Shown piece after piece: positions 46,139 to 53,820 of a stretch of 64,000 nt of DNA. The translations under genes and the position numbers were made by a program. The first letter of the stretch is position 1. Each line of letters begins with the position of its first letter. The DNA comes from Oceanipulchritudo coccoides (lineage in GTDB: Bacteria; Verrucomicrobiota; Verrucomicrobiia; Opitutales; Oceanipulchritudinaceae), in contig NZ_JAAGNX010000002.1 of NCBI RefSeq assembly GCF_010500615.1, positions 1,035,478-1,099,477 of the forward strand, in the 5' to 3' direction. The notes below the pieces were generated by a model that saw only the letters and a list, made by a program, of their open reading frames with translations, was not told where the DNA came from and made no database searches.

Positions 46139-46417
46139 ATGGCAAAACAAGCAATTGGACTCATCGAATGCAAAGGACTGGTTAGCCTCATGGAAGCCAG
46201 CGATGCCGCTTTGAAAGCAGCGGATGTCAGCATGACCGGATGGGAAAAGATCGGCAGTGGCCTCGTAACCGGATTTTTCACCGGTGACGTTGCCGCAGTA
46301 AAGGCAGGCGTCGAGGCGGGAGCTGATGCAGCTGGACAGATCGGCGAAATCGTCGCTGTGCAGGTGATTCCGCGTCCCCATGACGACCTGAGCAAGCTCG
46401 GTACCTGGATTGGCTAG
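46139..46417 (+). CDS. BMC-H shell hexamer protein 2
   Basis: 92 residues, BMC domain (MAKQAIGLIECKGLVSLMEASDAALKAADVS). The pore motif is WEKIGSGL, closest to classical BMC-H. Ends RPHDDLSKLGTWIG. 26 bases after the first shell gene; the ackA homologue begins two bases after its stop codon. Confidence 0.96.
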   Translation: MAKQAIGLIECKGLVSLMEASDAALKAADVSMTGWEKIGSGLVTGFFTGDVAAVKAGVEAGADAAGQIGEIVAVQVIPRPHDDLSKLGTWIG

Positions 46418-46418
46418 G

Positions 46419-47600
46419 ATGAAGATTCTCGTCGCCAATCTCGGCTCGACCTCGTTCAAGTACCGGCTCTATGAGATGAGTGGTTCCGATGCGGAACTGC
46501 TTGCCCAGGGCGGATTTGAACGGGTGACTGAGTATACTCCCTGCATCGAGGAGATGCTGGAGACCTTGATCGGTGACAAGATTATCGAATCCGGCCAGGA
46601 TCTTGATGCTGTTGGCTTCAAGACCGTTCTCGGCAAGGATGTAAGCGGATGCGTGAAGGCGGACGATCAAGTCCTCGATGCCCTCGAAGGCTTCAAGGAA
46701 GTGGCTCCGGCACACAATCCCGCTTATGCAGAAGGCATTCGCTGCTTTCAGCGGATGCTTCCTGACTTACCGCGGGTGGCCCTTTTTGAAACGGCTTTCT
46801 ATCAATGGGCGACCGCCGCCTCGACCACTTACGCCATTCCGCCGGCATGGCGGGCCCTCGGCATCCGCCGGTACGGGTTTCATGGTGCGAGCCACAAGTT
46901 CATTGCTGAACGGACTGCCGAGCTTCTGGGCCGCGAGGATATCGCGGAACGGGCACGGCGCCTGTATCAGGACGGACCGACGGCTTTCTCTGGTGCGCCT
47001 GTGCGGGTCATTTCATGCCACCTTGGTGGAAGCAGCTCGGTGACAGGAATCTGCAACGGAGTGGCCATCGGAACGAGCATGGGATTCAGCCCGCAGAGTG
47101 GCCTTCCCCAGAACAACCGGGTGGGGGACCTCGACTCAATGGCCATTCCCTACGTCTGCAAGATGCTGGGGTTGTCAGTCCAGGAAGCTGAAGAGCAACT
47201 CACGAAGGACAGTGGACTTCTTGGCCTTTCCGGGGTGAGCAACGACCTGCGCGACATTCTGGCCGCCGCCGATGATGAACATCAGGAGGCGAACCTGGCT
47301 GTGGACGTAATGGTCGACAGCATCCGCCATTGGGCAGGCTCTTTTTTCTTCAAGATGGGCGGAGCTGAGGTCATCGCATTCACGGCGGGGATCGGGGAAA
47401 ACAATCCCGATATTAGGGAAAGCGTCTGCGCCGGACTCGAGGATCTCGGGATCCGTATCGACCCGGAAGCAAACCAGAAGACTGTCCGCGGTATGGAAGG
47501 CATCATCAGCGCTCCGGACTCTGCCATCAAGGTGCTTGTCATTCCGGCCAACGAGGAGTTGGTCGTGGCAAGGGAAGTCTGCCGCTTTATTCAATCCTGA
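46419..47600 (+). CDS. ackA: Acetate kinase family protein (probable lactyl-phosphate kinase)
   Basis: 393-residue ASKHA kinase making ATP from an acyl-phosphate. Family blocks: MKILVANLGSTSFKYRLY (usual NxGSSSxK), YGFHGASHKFIAER, then CHLGGSSSVTGICNGVAIGTSMGFSPQSGLPQNNRVGDLDS, and FTAGIGENNPDIRESVCAGL. The active-site stretch departs from standard acetate kinases (CHLGNGASV and MGTRSGDID), fitting a different acyl-phosphate such as lactyl-phosphate. The start is the ATG at 46419 just after BMC-H2. No encapsulation peptide is seen, so it probably acts outside the shell, as PduW does. Confidence 0.9.
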   Translation: MKILVANLGSTSFKYRLYEMSGSDAELLAQGGFERVTEYTPCIEEMLETLIGDKIIESGQDLDAVGFKTVLGKDVSGCVKADDQVLDALEGFKEVAPAHNPAYAEGIRCFQRMLPDLPRVALFETAFYQWATAASTTYAIPPAWRALGIRRYGFHGASHKFIAERTAELLGREDIAERARRLYQDGPTAFSGAPVRVISCHLGGSSSVTGICNGVAIGTSMGFSPQSGLPQNNRVGDLDSMAIPYVCKMLGLSVQEAEEQLTKDSGLLGLSGVSNDLRDILAAADDEHQEANLAVDVMVDSIRHWAGSFFFKMGGAEVIAFTAGIGENNPDIRESVCAGLEDLGIRIDPEANQKTVRGMEGIISAPDSAIKVLVIPANEELVVAREVCRFIQS

Positions 47601-47647
47601 CGTATTAACAATAACACTACAAAACAACATTTAACACAAAAAATATC

Positions 47648-47941
47648 ATGGCAAATCAAGCAATTGGAATATTAGAGACTAAAGGACTCACCGCGCTGGT
47701 CCAGGGGACCGACGCGATGCTCAAGGCAGCGAATGTGGAGCTGACCGGCCCGATGAAGGGGATCGGAAGCGCTCTTGTCAGTGCGACCATCACCGGCGAC
47801 GTGGCAGCCGTCAAGGCAGCCATTGAAGCGGGGGCGGAAGCCGCCGGAAGTTTCGGCGAAGTCGTCAGTGCGCACGTCATTGCACGTCCGCATGATGACA
47901 TCACGACGGTTGTTCCGACGACCAAGAAACCCAAGAAGTAG
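47648..47941 (+). CDS. BMC-H shell hexamer protein 3
   Basis: 97 residues, BMC domain (MANQAIGILETKGLTALVQGTDAMLKAANVE). The pore motif is KGIGSAL, and a Lys-rich tail TTKKPKK ends the protein. Separated from the first two by ackA, it seems to be the third paralogue of the operon. Confidence 0.95.
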   Translation: MANQAIGILETKGLTALVQGTDAMLKAANVELTGPMKGIGSALVSATITGDVAAVKAAIEAGAEAAGSFGEVVSAHVIARPHDDITTVVPTTKKPKK

Positions 47942-47946
47942 GACCG

Positions 47947-48261
47947 ATGTACCTCGGGAAAGTCATAGGTTCAGTCGTTTCGACGAAGAAGGACGACAGC
48001 ATGACGGGGCGGAAGCTTCTCATGGTCCGACCCATGTTGGCGGACCCGGAAAACCCAAGCCAATTCAAACCCGGTAGCAACACCATCGTGGCGATTGATA
48101 CGTTGGGTTCGGGCGAGGGGGAATTGGTCATGTTCGCCCAAGGCAGTTCAGCTCGTCAGGCCGACGGTTTGAAATCCATGCCGGTGGACGCCGCCATTGT
48201 CGGTATTGTCGATACGGTCAGCATCCTCGGCAAGAAAACCTACGAGGCCAAAAACAGCTAA
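47947..48261 (+). CDS. BMC-P (EutN/CcmL) shell pentamer protein 1
   Basis: 104 residues. The EutN/CcmL vertex-protein fold starts MYLGKVIGSVVSTKKDDSMTGRKLLMV and has the family VAIDTLGSGEGELVMFAQGSSARQ and AAIVGIVDTV. It caps vertices of the polyhedral shell. 5 bases after BMC-H3. Confidence 0.95.
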   Translation: MYLGKVIGSVVSTKKDDSMTGRKLLMVRPMLADPENPSQFKPGSNTIVAIDTLGSGEGELVMFAQGSSARQADGLKSMPVDAAIVGIVDTVSILGKKTYEAKNS

Positions 48262-48279
48262 TCCTTAAGGGAATTAATC

Positions 48280-49725
48280 ATGAGCCAGATAGACGAAGCA
48301 GCCTTACGCAGTGTGGTGACGGAAGTCCTTTCAAAACTCCAGTCAAGCCGTGCAGCAGTGGTGACACCGTCAATACAATCGAAACCCGGCCGGCACGGTG
48401 TCTTTGATGATGCCGCATCTGCAGGCCGTGCGGCTCGTGGTGGTTTTGAGCAGCTCAAGAAAACCGGTTGGGCCGGGCGTGCAAAGGTTGTCGAGATCGT
48501 CAAGCGGATGTGCGCCGAAAACGCCGTGCGCTGGGGGACCATCGAATTTGAGGAAACGAAAATCGGCCGCCTCGAGCACAAGATTGAAAAGCTGCAGGGG
48601 ATCAGGAATGTACTCGGGACGGAATACCTTGTTCCTCATGGAATGAGTGGTGACGCCGGGATCACGATGGACGAGTCCGCTCCTTGGGGCGTCATCGGCG
48701 CGATCTCGCCCGTTACGCATTCGATTCCGACCATTGCCGGCAATATCGTGAATATGGTTGCCGCCGGTAATGCCGTGGTCGTCAACCCGCACCCGGGCGG
48801 GGCCGCTTGCGCCGCCGTGGCGATTGATGAATTCAACGAAGCCATCAAGGCGGAGCTGGGCATCGAGAATCTTGTCTGTACGGTTGAGAAACCGTCGCTG
48901 GAGTCGTTCAACGAGCTGTGCGCCTCTGAGGATGTCAACATGTTGTGCATCACGGGTGGACCGGCAGTTGTGGATGCCGCCATGAAGACCGGCAAACGCG
49001 CAATCTGCGCGGGCCCGGGGAATCCGCCGGTCGTTGTCGATGACTGCAGTGCCCTGGATTTTGATAAAGTCGCCAAGGACATCATCATTGGCGGCGGCTA
49101 CGACAACAACCTTTTGTGCATCGGTGAAAAGCAGGTTTTTGTAGTGGGTAACAGCTACAAGCCATTCATGGATTCCATGAAGCGGGCTGGTGCCGTCCTT
49201 TTGACAAAGGCTCAACTGGAAGCCATCAAGAAGGAAGTCTTCGACGTGAAGGACGGAGGCGGGGGGTGCTCGCATGCAGTCCTCAACCGGGCCTATGTCG
49301 GTGCGGATGCGGCCAAGCTCGCCGCCATAGCCGGACTCAAGGTTGATCCGAAGACGGAGATGCTCATTGCCGAAACAGCCGACGACGACCTGTTCGTCAT
49401 TGAGGAGCAAATGATGCCTTTGTTGCCCATAGTCCGCTCTTCCACCTTTGATGATGCAGTGCGCATGGCCAAGGCTTCGGAGCACGGCTACAAGCATTCG
49501 GCGATGGTGCACACGATGAATGTCAGCCGCATGACCCAGATGGGTCGTGAGATGGACACCACTATCTTTGTCAAGAATGGCCCCTGCGTTGCCGGACTCG
49601 GCCTCGGCGGCGAAGGCTATATCAGTTTTTCCATCGCGACAACAACCGGAGAAGGCATCACGACTCCCCGTACCTTCACCCGGTTCCGGCGCTGTACCCT
49701 CGTCGATCAACTGAATATCATTTAA
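48280..49725 (+). CDS. CoA-acylating aldehyde dehydrogenase (PduP-like)
   Basis: 481-residue aldehyde dehydrogenase of the PduP/EutE type: aldehyde + NAD+ + CoA to acyl-CoA + NADH. The N-terminal helix MSQIDEAALRSVVTEVLSKLQ is an encapsulation peptide. The catalytic Cys is in GGGYDNNLLCIGEKQVF near residue 282; the Glu of ordinary ALDHs is missing, as in other acylating enzymes. The NAD site includes TGGPAVVDAAM. In this context L-lactaldehyde would become lactyl-CoA. 18 bases after BMC-P1. Confidence 0.93.
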   Translation: MSQIDEAALRSVVTEVLSKLQSSRAAVVTPSIQSKPGRHGVFDDAASAGRAARGGFEQLKKTGWAGRAKVVEIVKRMCAENAVRWGTIEFEETKIGRLEHKIEKLQGIRNVLGTEYLVPHGMSGDAGITMDESAPWGVIGAISPVTHSIPTIAGNIVNMVAAGNAVVVNPHPGGAACAAVAIDEFNEAIKAELGIENLVCTVEKPSLESFNELCASEDVNMLCITGGPAVVDAAMKTGKRAICAGPGNPPVVVDDCSALDFDKVAKDIIIGGGYDNNLLCIGEKQVFVVGNSYKPFMDSMKRAGAVLLTKAQLEAIKKEVFDVKDGGGGCSHAVLNRAYVGADAAKLAAIAGLKVDPKTEMLIAETADDDLFVIEEQMMPLLPIVRSSTFDDAVRMAKASEHGYKHSAMVHTMNVSRMTQMGREMDTTIFVKNGPCVAGLGLGGEGYISFSIATTTGEGITTPRTFTRFRRCTLVDQLNII

Positions 49726-49733
49726 CTTTTATC

Positions 49734-49988
49734 ATGATCCTTGCCCGAGTAGATGGCCATGCCACGGCCTCCATCGCCCATCCCAGCCTGAAGGGACAGA
49801 AGATTGTCCTGTGCACGCCGGTGGATGAAGACGGGGTAGCCACTGGACTGCCGATTGCCGCTTTGGACCCTATTGGGGCAGGCCGGCACACAAAGGTATT
49901 TATCACGACAGATGGGCAGTGGTCGCAAGGGACCGTCCATGACAAGACTTCACCTATTCGAAACCAGGTTATCGGCCTGATCGACTGA
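49734..49988 (+). CDS. BMC-P shell pentamer protein 2
   Basis: 84 residues, the shortest of the three vertex-type proteins: MILARVDGHATASIAHPSLKGQKIVLCTPVD, then DPIGAGRHTKVFITTDGQW and VIGLID. Its loop region differs clearly from BMC-P1, and it follows the aldehyde dehydrogenase by 8 bases. Confidence 0.93.
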   Translation: MILARVDGHATASIAHPSLKGQKIVLCTPVDEDGVATGLPIAALDPIGAGRHTKVFITTDGQWSQGTVHDKTSPIRNQVIGLID

Positions 49989-49989
49989 C

Positions 49990-50289
49990 ATGAAACCGGG
50001 ACGCGTCATAGGAAGAGTTACCCTGAGCCATGCGGCACCGCAATTCCGTGGCGCCCGCTGGTTGGTCATTGGCCCGATGGGACCTGATGAACTGTCCGGG
50101 AAGAATCCCGACGGGGTTGGCGAGGGCTGGACACCGGTGGTTTATGACAATCTCGGGGCAGGCGAGGGCGATCCGATCATCTATGTCGAAGGTGCGGAAG
50201 CGACCCAACCATTTGATTTCCCGATTCCCCTGGATGCCATCAATGTGGCCCTCCTCGATGCCTACACTTTTGAAACACCTGAATTATAA
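49990..50289 (+). CDS. BMC-P shell pentamer protein 3
   Basis: 99 residues, third EutN/CcmL-type protein: MKPGRVIGRVTLSHAAPQFRGARWLVIGPM and VVYDNLGAGEGDPIIYVEGAEATQPF, ending INVALLDAY. Starts one base after the preceding stop. The DNLGAGEGD loop is the conserved vertex turn. Confidence 0.93.
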   Translation: MKPGRVIGRVTLSHAAPQFRGARWLVIGPMGPDELSGKNPDGVGEGWTPVVYDNLGAGEGDPIIYVEGAEATQPFDFPIPLDAINVALLDAYTFETPEL

Positions 50290-50292
50290 TTT

Positions 50293-51390
50293 ATGAGCAA
50301 ATTCTATACAGCGAAAGACCTGGAGAAGATGATCGCCAGCGGCACCTGCCTGAAAACGCTCCCGAGTGATGCCAAGTTCACTCCCATGGCGCGCGACATC
50401 CTGCGAAAGCACAAGGTAAAACCCGGAACGGCAGCTCCAACAGCGACTGCGGGCGTTGCGACGGGCTCATCCGTGAAGATTCACACGCCGGTGCTCCCTG
50501 ATGCCGAGTACAACTGGAAGCCGGGTGGTGATCCGAAAACAGCTGCCGAGCTGGAAAAATTCTTTTATTCACCGGAGATCCAGGTCTTGAAGGAACGCAT
50601 CTGCCATATCGGCAAGCGCATCTGGGACAAGGGCTATGTCGATGGCAATGGTGGCAACATCACTGTCCGTGTCGGCGATAACCTGGTCCTTTGTACACCG
50701 ACCTTGATTTCCAAGGGCTTCATGACGCCTGACGACATTTGCATGGTTGACTTGGACGGAAACCAAGTGGCCGGCACGCGTCCTCGGACCTCCGAAGTCA
50801 ACACTCACTTGGGCATCATGAAGAATGAACCCAAGGCGAAATCCTGTGTGCATGCGCATCCGGTCTATGCGACCGCTTTCGCGGTGGCCGGAGTGACGCC
50901 TCCGTCCTGTTTGATTCCGGAACCTGAGGTATTTCTCGGGGAAATCGGACTGGCGAGCTACCAGACTCCCGGGACTCCCGAAAATGCACAAGAGGTCGGC
51001 CAGTTGGCCAAGAAGCATCAGTCCATCCTGATGCAGAACCACGGTGTCATTTGCTGGGGCAAGGATGTCGAGGATGCCTACTGGAAGATGGAAAACACGG
51101 ATGCCTTTTGCCAGACGGTCACGGTGTCCATGCAGATTGGCGGACCCAAGCAGTACGGAACGGACAAGCTCAAGGAATTGATCAACATCCGGAAGAACCT
51201 TGGCATGCCCGATCATCGCCTGGAAGAGCTCAAGGAGTGTGAGCTTTGTGACGCGGATGCTTACACTATCCATACGTCACCACAGCCGACCTCCTGTGGT
51301 TGCCAATTGCCGGATGCCAATACCGGTGATATCGATGAAGCACTGGTAAAGCAGATCACCGACATGATCGTCAAAGAACTCAGCAAGTAA
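50293..51390 (+). CDS. Class II aldolase (fuculose/rhamnulose-1-phosphate type) with extra modules
   Basis: 365 residues, larger than the 215-residue FucA. The N-terminal module (MSKFYTAKDLEKMIASGTCLKTLPSDAKFTPMARDILRKH) resembles small domains attached to other microcompartment enzymes. The aldolase domain (about 95-310) has zinc-ligand His residues in HAHPVYATAF and QNHGVICWG, plus SEVNTHLGIM. The C-terminal DEALVKQITDMIVKEL is an amphipathic helix like a C-terminal encapsulation peptide. It cleaves the ketose-1-phosphate to DHAP and L-lactaldehyde. Whether fuculose- or rhamnulose-phosphate is preferred is not decided by sequence. Confidence 0.9.
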   Translation: MSKFYTAKDLEKMIASGTCLKTLPSDAKFTPMARDILRKHKVKPGTAAPTATAGVATGSSVKIHTPVLPDAEYNWKPGGDPKTAAELEKFFYSPEIQVLKERICHIGKRIWDKGYVDGNGGNITVRVGDNLVLCTPTLISKGFMTPDDICMVDLDGNQVAGTRPRTSEVNTHLGIMKNEPKAKSCVHAHPVYATAFAVAGVTPPSCLIPEPEVFLGEIGLASYQTPGTPENAQEVGQLAKKHQSILMQNHGVICWGKDVEDAYWKMENTDAFCQTVTVSMQIGGPKQYGTDKLKELINIRKNLGMPDHRLEELKECELCDADAYTIHTSPQPTSCGCQLPDANTGDIDEALVKQITDMIVKELSK

Positions 51391-51408
51391 TCTCCAACAT
51401 CCATTCCA

Positions 51409-52404
51409 ATGAAGAAAGACCCGATACGTGTAGCCGTTACTGGAGCAGCCGGTAACATCGGATATGCCCTCTTGTTCCGGATTGCCTCCGGCCAGATGTT
51501 TGGCCCGGATCAACCGGTAGCCCTTAACCTGATTGAAATCGAGCCGGCGATGGCAGCCCTTGCCGGTGTTGCCATGGAGCTTGATGACTGTGCCTTCCCC
51601 CTCCTTGAGGAGATCGTCCAGACCTCCGACCTCAATGTTGGCTTCAAGGATTGCGACTGGGCCTTGCTGGTGGGTTCCGTGCCCCGCAAGGCGGGAATGG
51701 AACGGGCAGACTTGCTCGGCATTAACGGCAAGATTTTTGTCGGCCAGGGGAAGGCGATCAATGACCACGCCAAGCGGAGCTGCCGCGTGTTGGTCGTTGG
51801 CAATCCCTGCAATACCAATTGCCTGATTGCGATGCGGAGTGCCCCCGATATTCCGGACAAACAGTTTTTTGCGATGACCCGACTTGATGAGAACCGCGCC
51901 AAGACACAATTGGCCCTGAAAGCTGGCGTGAAGGTCAAGGATGTGACCGAGCTATGCGTCTGGGGTAATCACAGCCCGTCGATGTTCCCGGATTTCTATA
52001 ACGCCAAGATCAACCGGCAAAGCGCCGCCAAGGTGATTGCGGATGAAAGCTGGCTGAAGGAAACTTTCGTGCCAACCGTGGGAACCCGCGGGGCCGCCAT
52101 CATCAAGGCGCGTGGAGCATCTTCCGCTGCCTCGGCCGCCAACGCAGTTGTTGATACGGTCAGCGACCTGATCAAGCCGACCCGTGGTGGCTATCACAGT
52201 GTTTGCGTCATCTCCAGTGGCGAATACGGAGTTCCCGAAGGGATCATCACCTCGATGCCCATTCGCGTGGATGCCGTTGGCAACTGGCGTGTTGTCGAGG
52301 GAATCAAGCTGAATGATTATGCAAGGGAGAAGATTGCCGCCTCCAACGCAGAATTGGTCGAGGAACGAAGCGTTGCCTTTGGACAATTAGGTCTTTCAAT
52401 TTAA
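51409..52404 (+). CDS. Malate/lactate dehydrogenase family protein in the shell operon
   Basis: 331 residues, closest in look to bacterial malate dehydrogenases: [25 protein letters not shown] binds NAD, and [22 protein letters not shown] carries the mobile-loop Arg pair. The catalytic Asp/Arg is in [14 protein letters not shown] and the catalytic His in [13 protein letters not shown]. No encapsulation peptide is visible. PVM operons often include such a gene, proposed as a lactate dehydrogenase or an NAD+ recycler; the residues favour malate. It may act in the cytosol. 18 bases after the aldolase. Confidence 0.88.
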   Translation: MKKDPIRVAVTGAAGNIGYALLFRIASGQMFGPDQPVALNLIEIEPAMAALAGVAMELDDCAFPLLEEIVQTSDLNVGFKDCDWALLVGSVPRKAGMERADLLGINGKIFVGQGKAINDHAKRSCRVLVVGNPCNTNCLIAMRSAPDIPDKQFFAMTRLDENRAKTQLALKAGVKVKDVTELCVWGNHSPSMFPDFYNAKINRQSAAKVIADESWLKETFVPTVGTRGAAIIKARGASSAASAANAVVDTVSDLIKPTRGGYHSVCVISSGEYGVPEGIITSMPIRVDAVGNWRVVEGIKLNDYAREKIAASNAELVEERSVAFGQLGLSI

Positions 52405-52410
52405 AGCGCC

Positions 52411-53820
52411 ATGACAACCAGCCCGATCACTGTTGCCGCTGTCGACATGGGCGCCACCAGTGGGCGCGTATTTCGTGTTCGCTGGGATGGAAGCCGTATC
52501 GACCTGACCGAGAGCCATCGTTTTACCCACGGCTTTGAAAAGCTCGGGCAAAATTATTACTGGCAACCCGGGGTGCTATTCCGGGAGATCGTCAAGGGGA
52601 TACAGGCTGCACGACGCGAGGCATCCACACTTGCCTCCTGTGGTGTCGATTTCTGGGGGGTGGATCATGCCCTTCTGCTCGAGGATGGGCGCCTTGCACA
52701 CCCTGTTTACTCATACCGGGATGAACGGACACGGCCGCTTTTGCCAAAATCGGATTCCGAGCAGGCCCGAAGATTGTACGAGAAGACCGGCATTCCAATT
52801 GTCCTCTACAATAGCTCATTCCAATTAATGGAAACCTTGCAAGCGATGCCGTCATTAAAGGACTCCGTGAAACGATGCCTTTTTCTGCCGGATTATTTCA
52901 ATTACCTGCTGAGTGGATCCATGCTCAATGAAGTCTCCATAGCCAGTACTTCCCAGCTTCTGTCCCTGGATTCAGGGCGTTTCGATACCGACCTCATGCA
53001 GGAGTTGGGCATTCCGGATTCCTGGTTCTTCGGCCCTGTGAAAGCTGGTAAACGCCTTGGAAATGTGGTCGGTGAACGCGGCCTATCCGGGCTGACGGTA
53101 TCCCTTGTCCCGGGACATGATACATCCTGTGCGTTTGAAGGTGCTCCGGGTGCGACCGAAGATGATTTCATTGTCAGTACGGGGACATGGTGCCTTGCGG
53201 GGTGTTTCTCGGACACACCGTTTCCGATTGAAAAGGGATTGGCACAAGGAATTTCGCATGAGCGTTGCGGAAACGGCAACTTCAGGCCGACCAAAATCCT
53301 CCTTGGCCTGTGGCTGGTGGAGAAACTTCTCGAAAGTTTCCAGGCAAAACCATCCAGCGCTGAGGAATGGATGCAACTGGATGAAGCTGTATCGAAAATT
53401 CCGCGACAGGATTATGTCATCGATACAGCGGACGAGGCACTTTTCAATCCAAAGGATATGAAAGAGGCGATCGACTCGCAATTGAATGCCTATGGTCATG
53501 ATAAACCACAAACACTACCGGGCTATCTAAAGCTGGCTGCTGAGTCCATCGCCCAGAGTATAGCCGACTCAATGGATGACTTTGAAAGCTCTCTTGGAAG
53601 GACTTTTGGAAAAATCCTTGTTATCGGTGGCGGGGCAAAGAATGCAATCCTGTGCAAGGCCATTTCCGAGCGCTCGGGGCGGGCGGTTCATGCTTATCCG
53701 ACAGAGGCGGCCATTATTGGCAATGCCGCTTACCAGCTAAAGGCAATGGATGCCATCGACTCGGTGGAGGAAATCCGCGCACAACTGCCAAGACTTATCG
53801 AAGCCAGGATATTCAGCTGA
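52411..53820 (+). CDS. Rhamnulokinase/fuculokinase (FGGY family)
   Basis: 469 residues, FGGY sugar kinase with two ASKHA domains. The N-terminal DMGATSGRVFRVRWDG, CGVDFWGVDHALLLEDG and SYRDERTRPLLPKS look like the RhaB group. The C-terminal ATP-binding part has GHDTSCAFEGAPGA, ISTGTWCLAGCF-type and VIGGGAKNAILCKAIS. With fucI and fucU in the region it should phosphorylate L-fuculose, and may accept L-rhamnulose. No obvious targeting peptide. Its stop overlaps the next start by one base (TGATG). Confidence 0.87.
   Translation: MTTSPITVAAVDMGATSGRVFRVRWDGSRIDLTESHRFTHGFEKLGQNYYWQPGVLFREIVKGIQAARREASTLASCGVDFWGVDHALLLEDGRLAHPVYSYRDERTRPLLPKSDSEQARRLYEKTGIPIVLYNSSFQLMETLQAMPSLKDSVKRCLFLPDYFNYLLSGSMLNEVSIASTSQLLSLDSGRFDTDLMQELGIPDSWFFGPVKAGKRLGNVVGERGLSGLTVSLVPGHDTSCAFEGAPGATEDDFIVSTGTWCLAGCFSDTPFPIEKGLAQGISHERCGNGNFRPTKILLGLWLVEKLLESFQAKPSSAEEWMQLDEAVSKIPRQDYVIDTADEALFNPKDMKEAIDSQLNAYGHDKPQTLPGYLKLAAESIAQSIADSMDDFESSLGRTFGKILVIGGGAKNAILCKAISERSGRAVHAYPTEAAIIGNAAYQLKAMDAIDSVEEIRAQLPRLIEARIFS

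Noticed and set aside
48370-49710. 446-codon open frame antisense to the aldehyde dehydrogenase
   Set aside because: Shadow of a conserved, shell-targeted dehydrogenase; no start context or domain.
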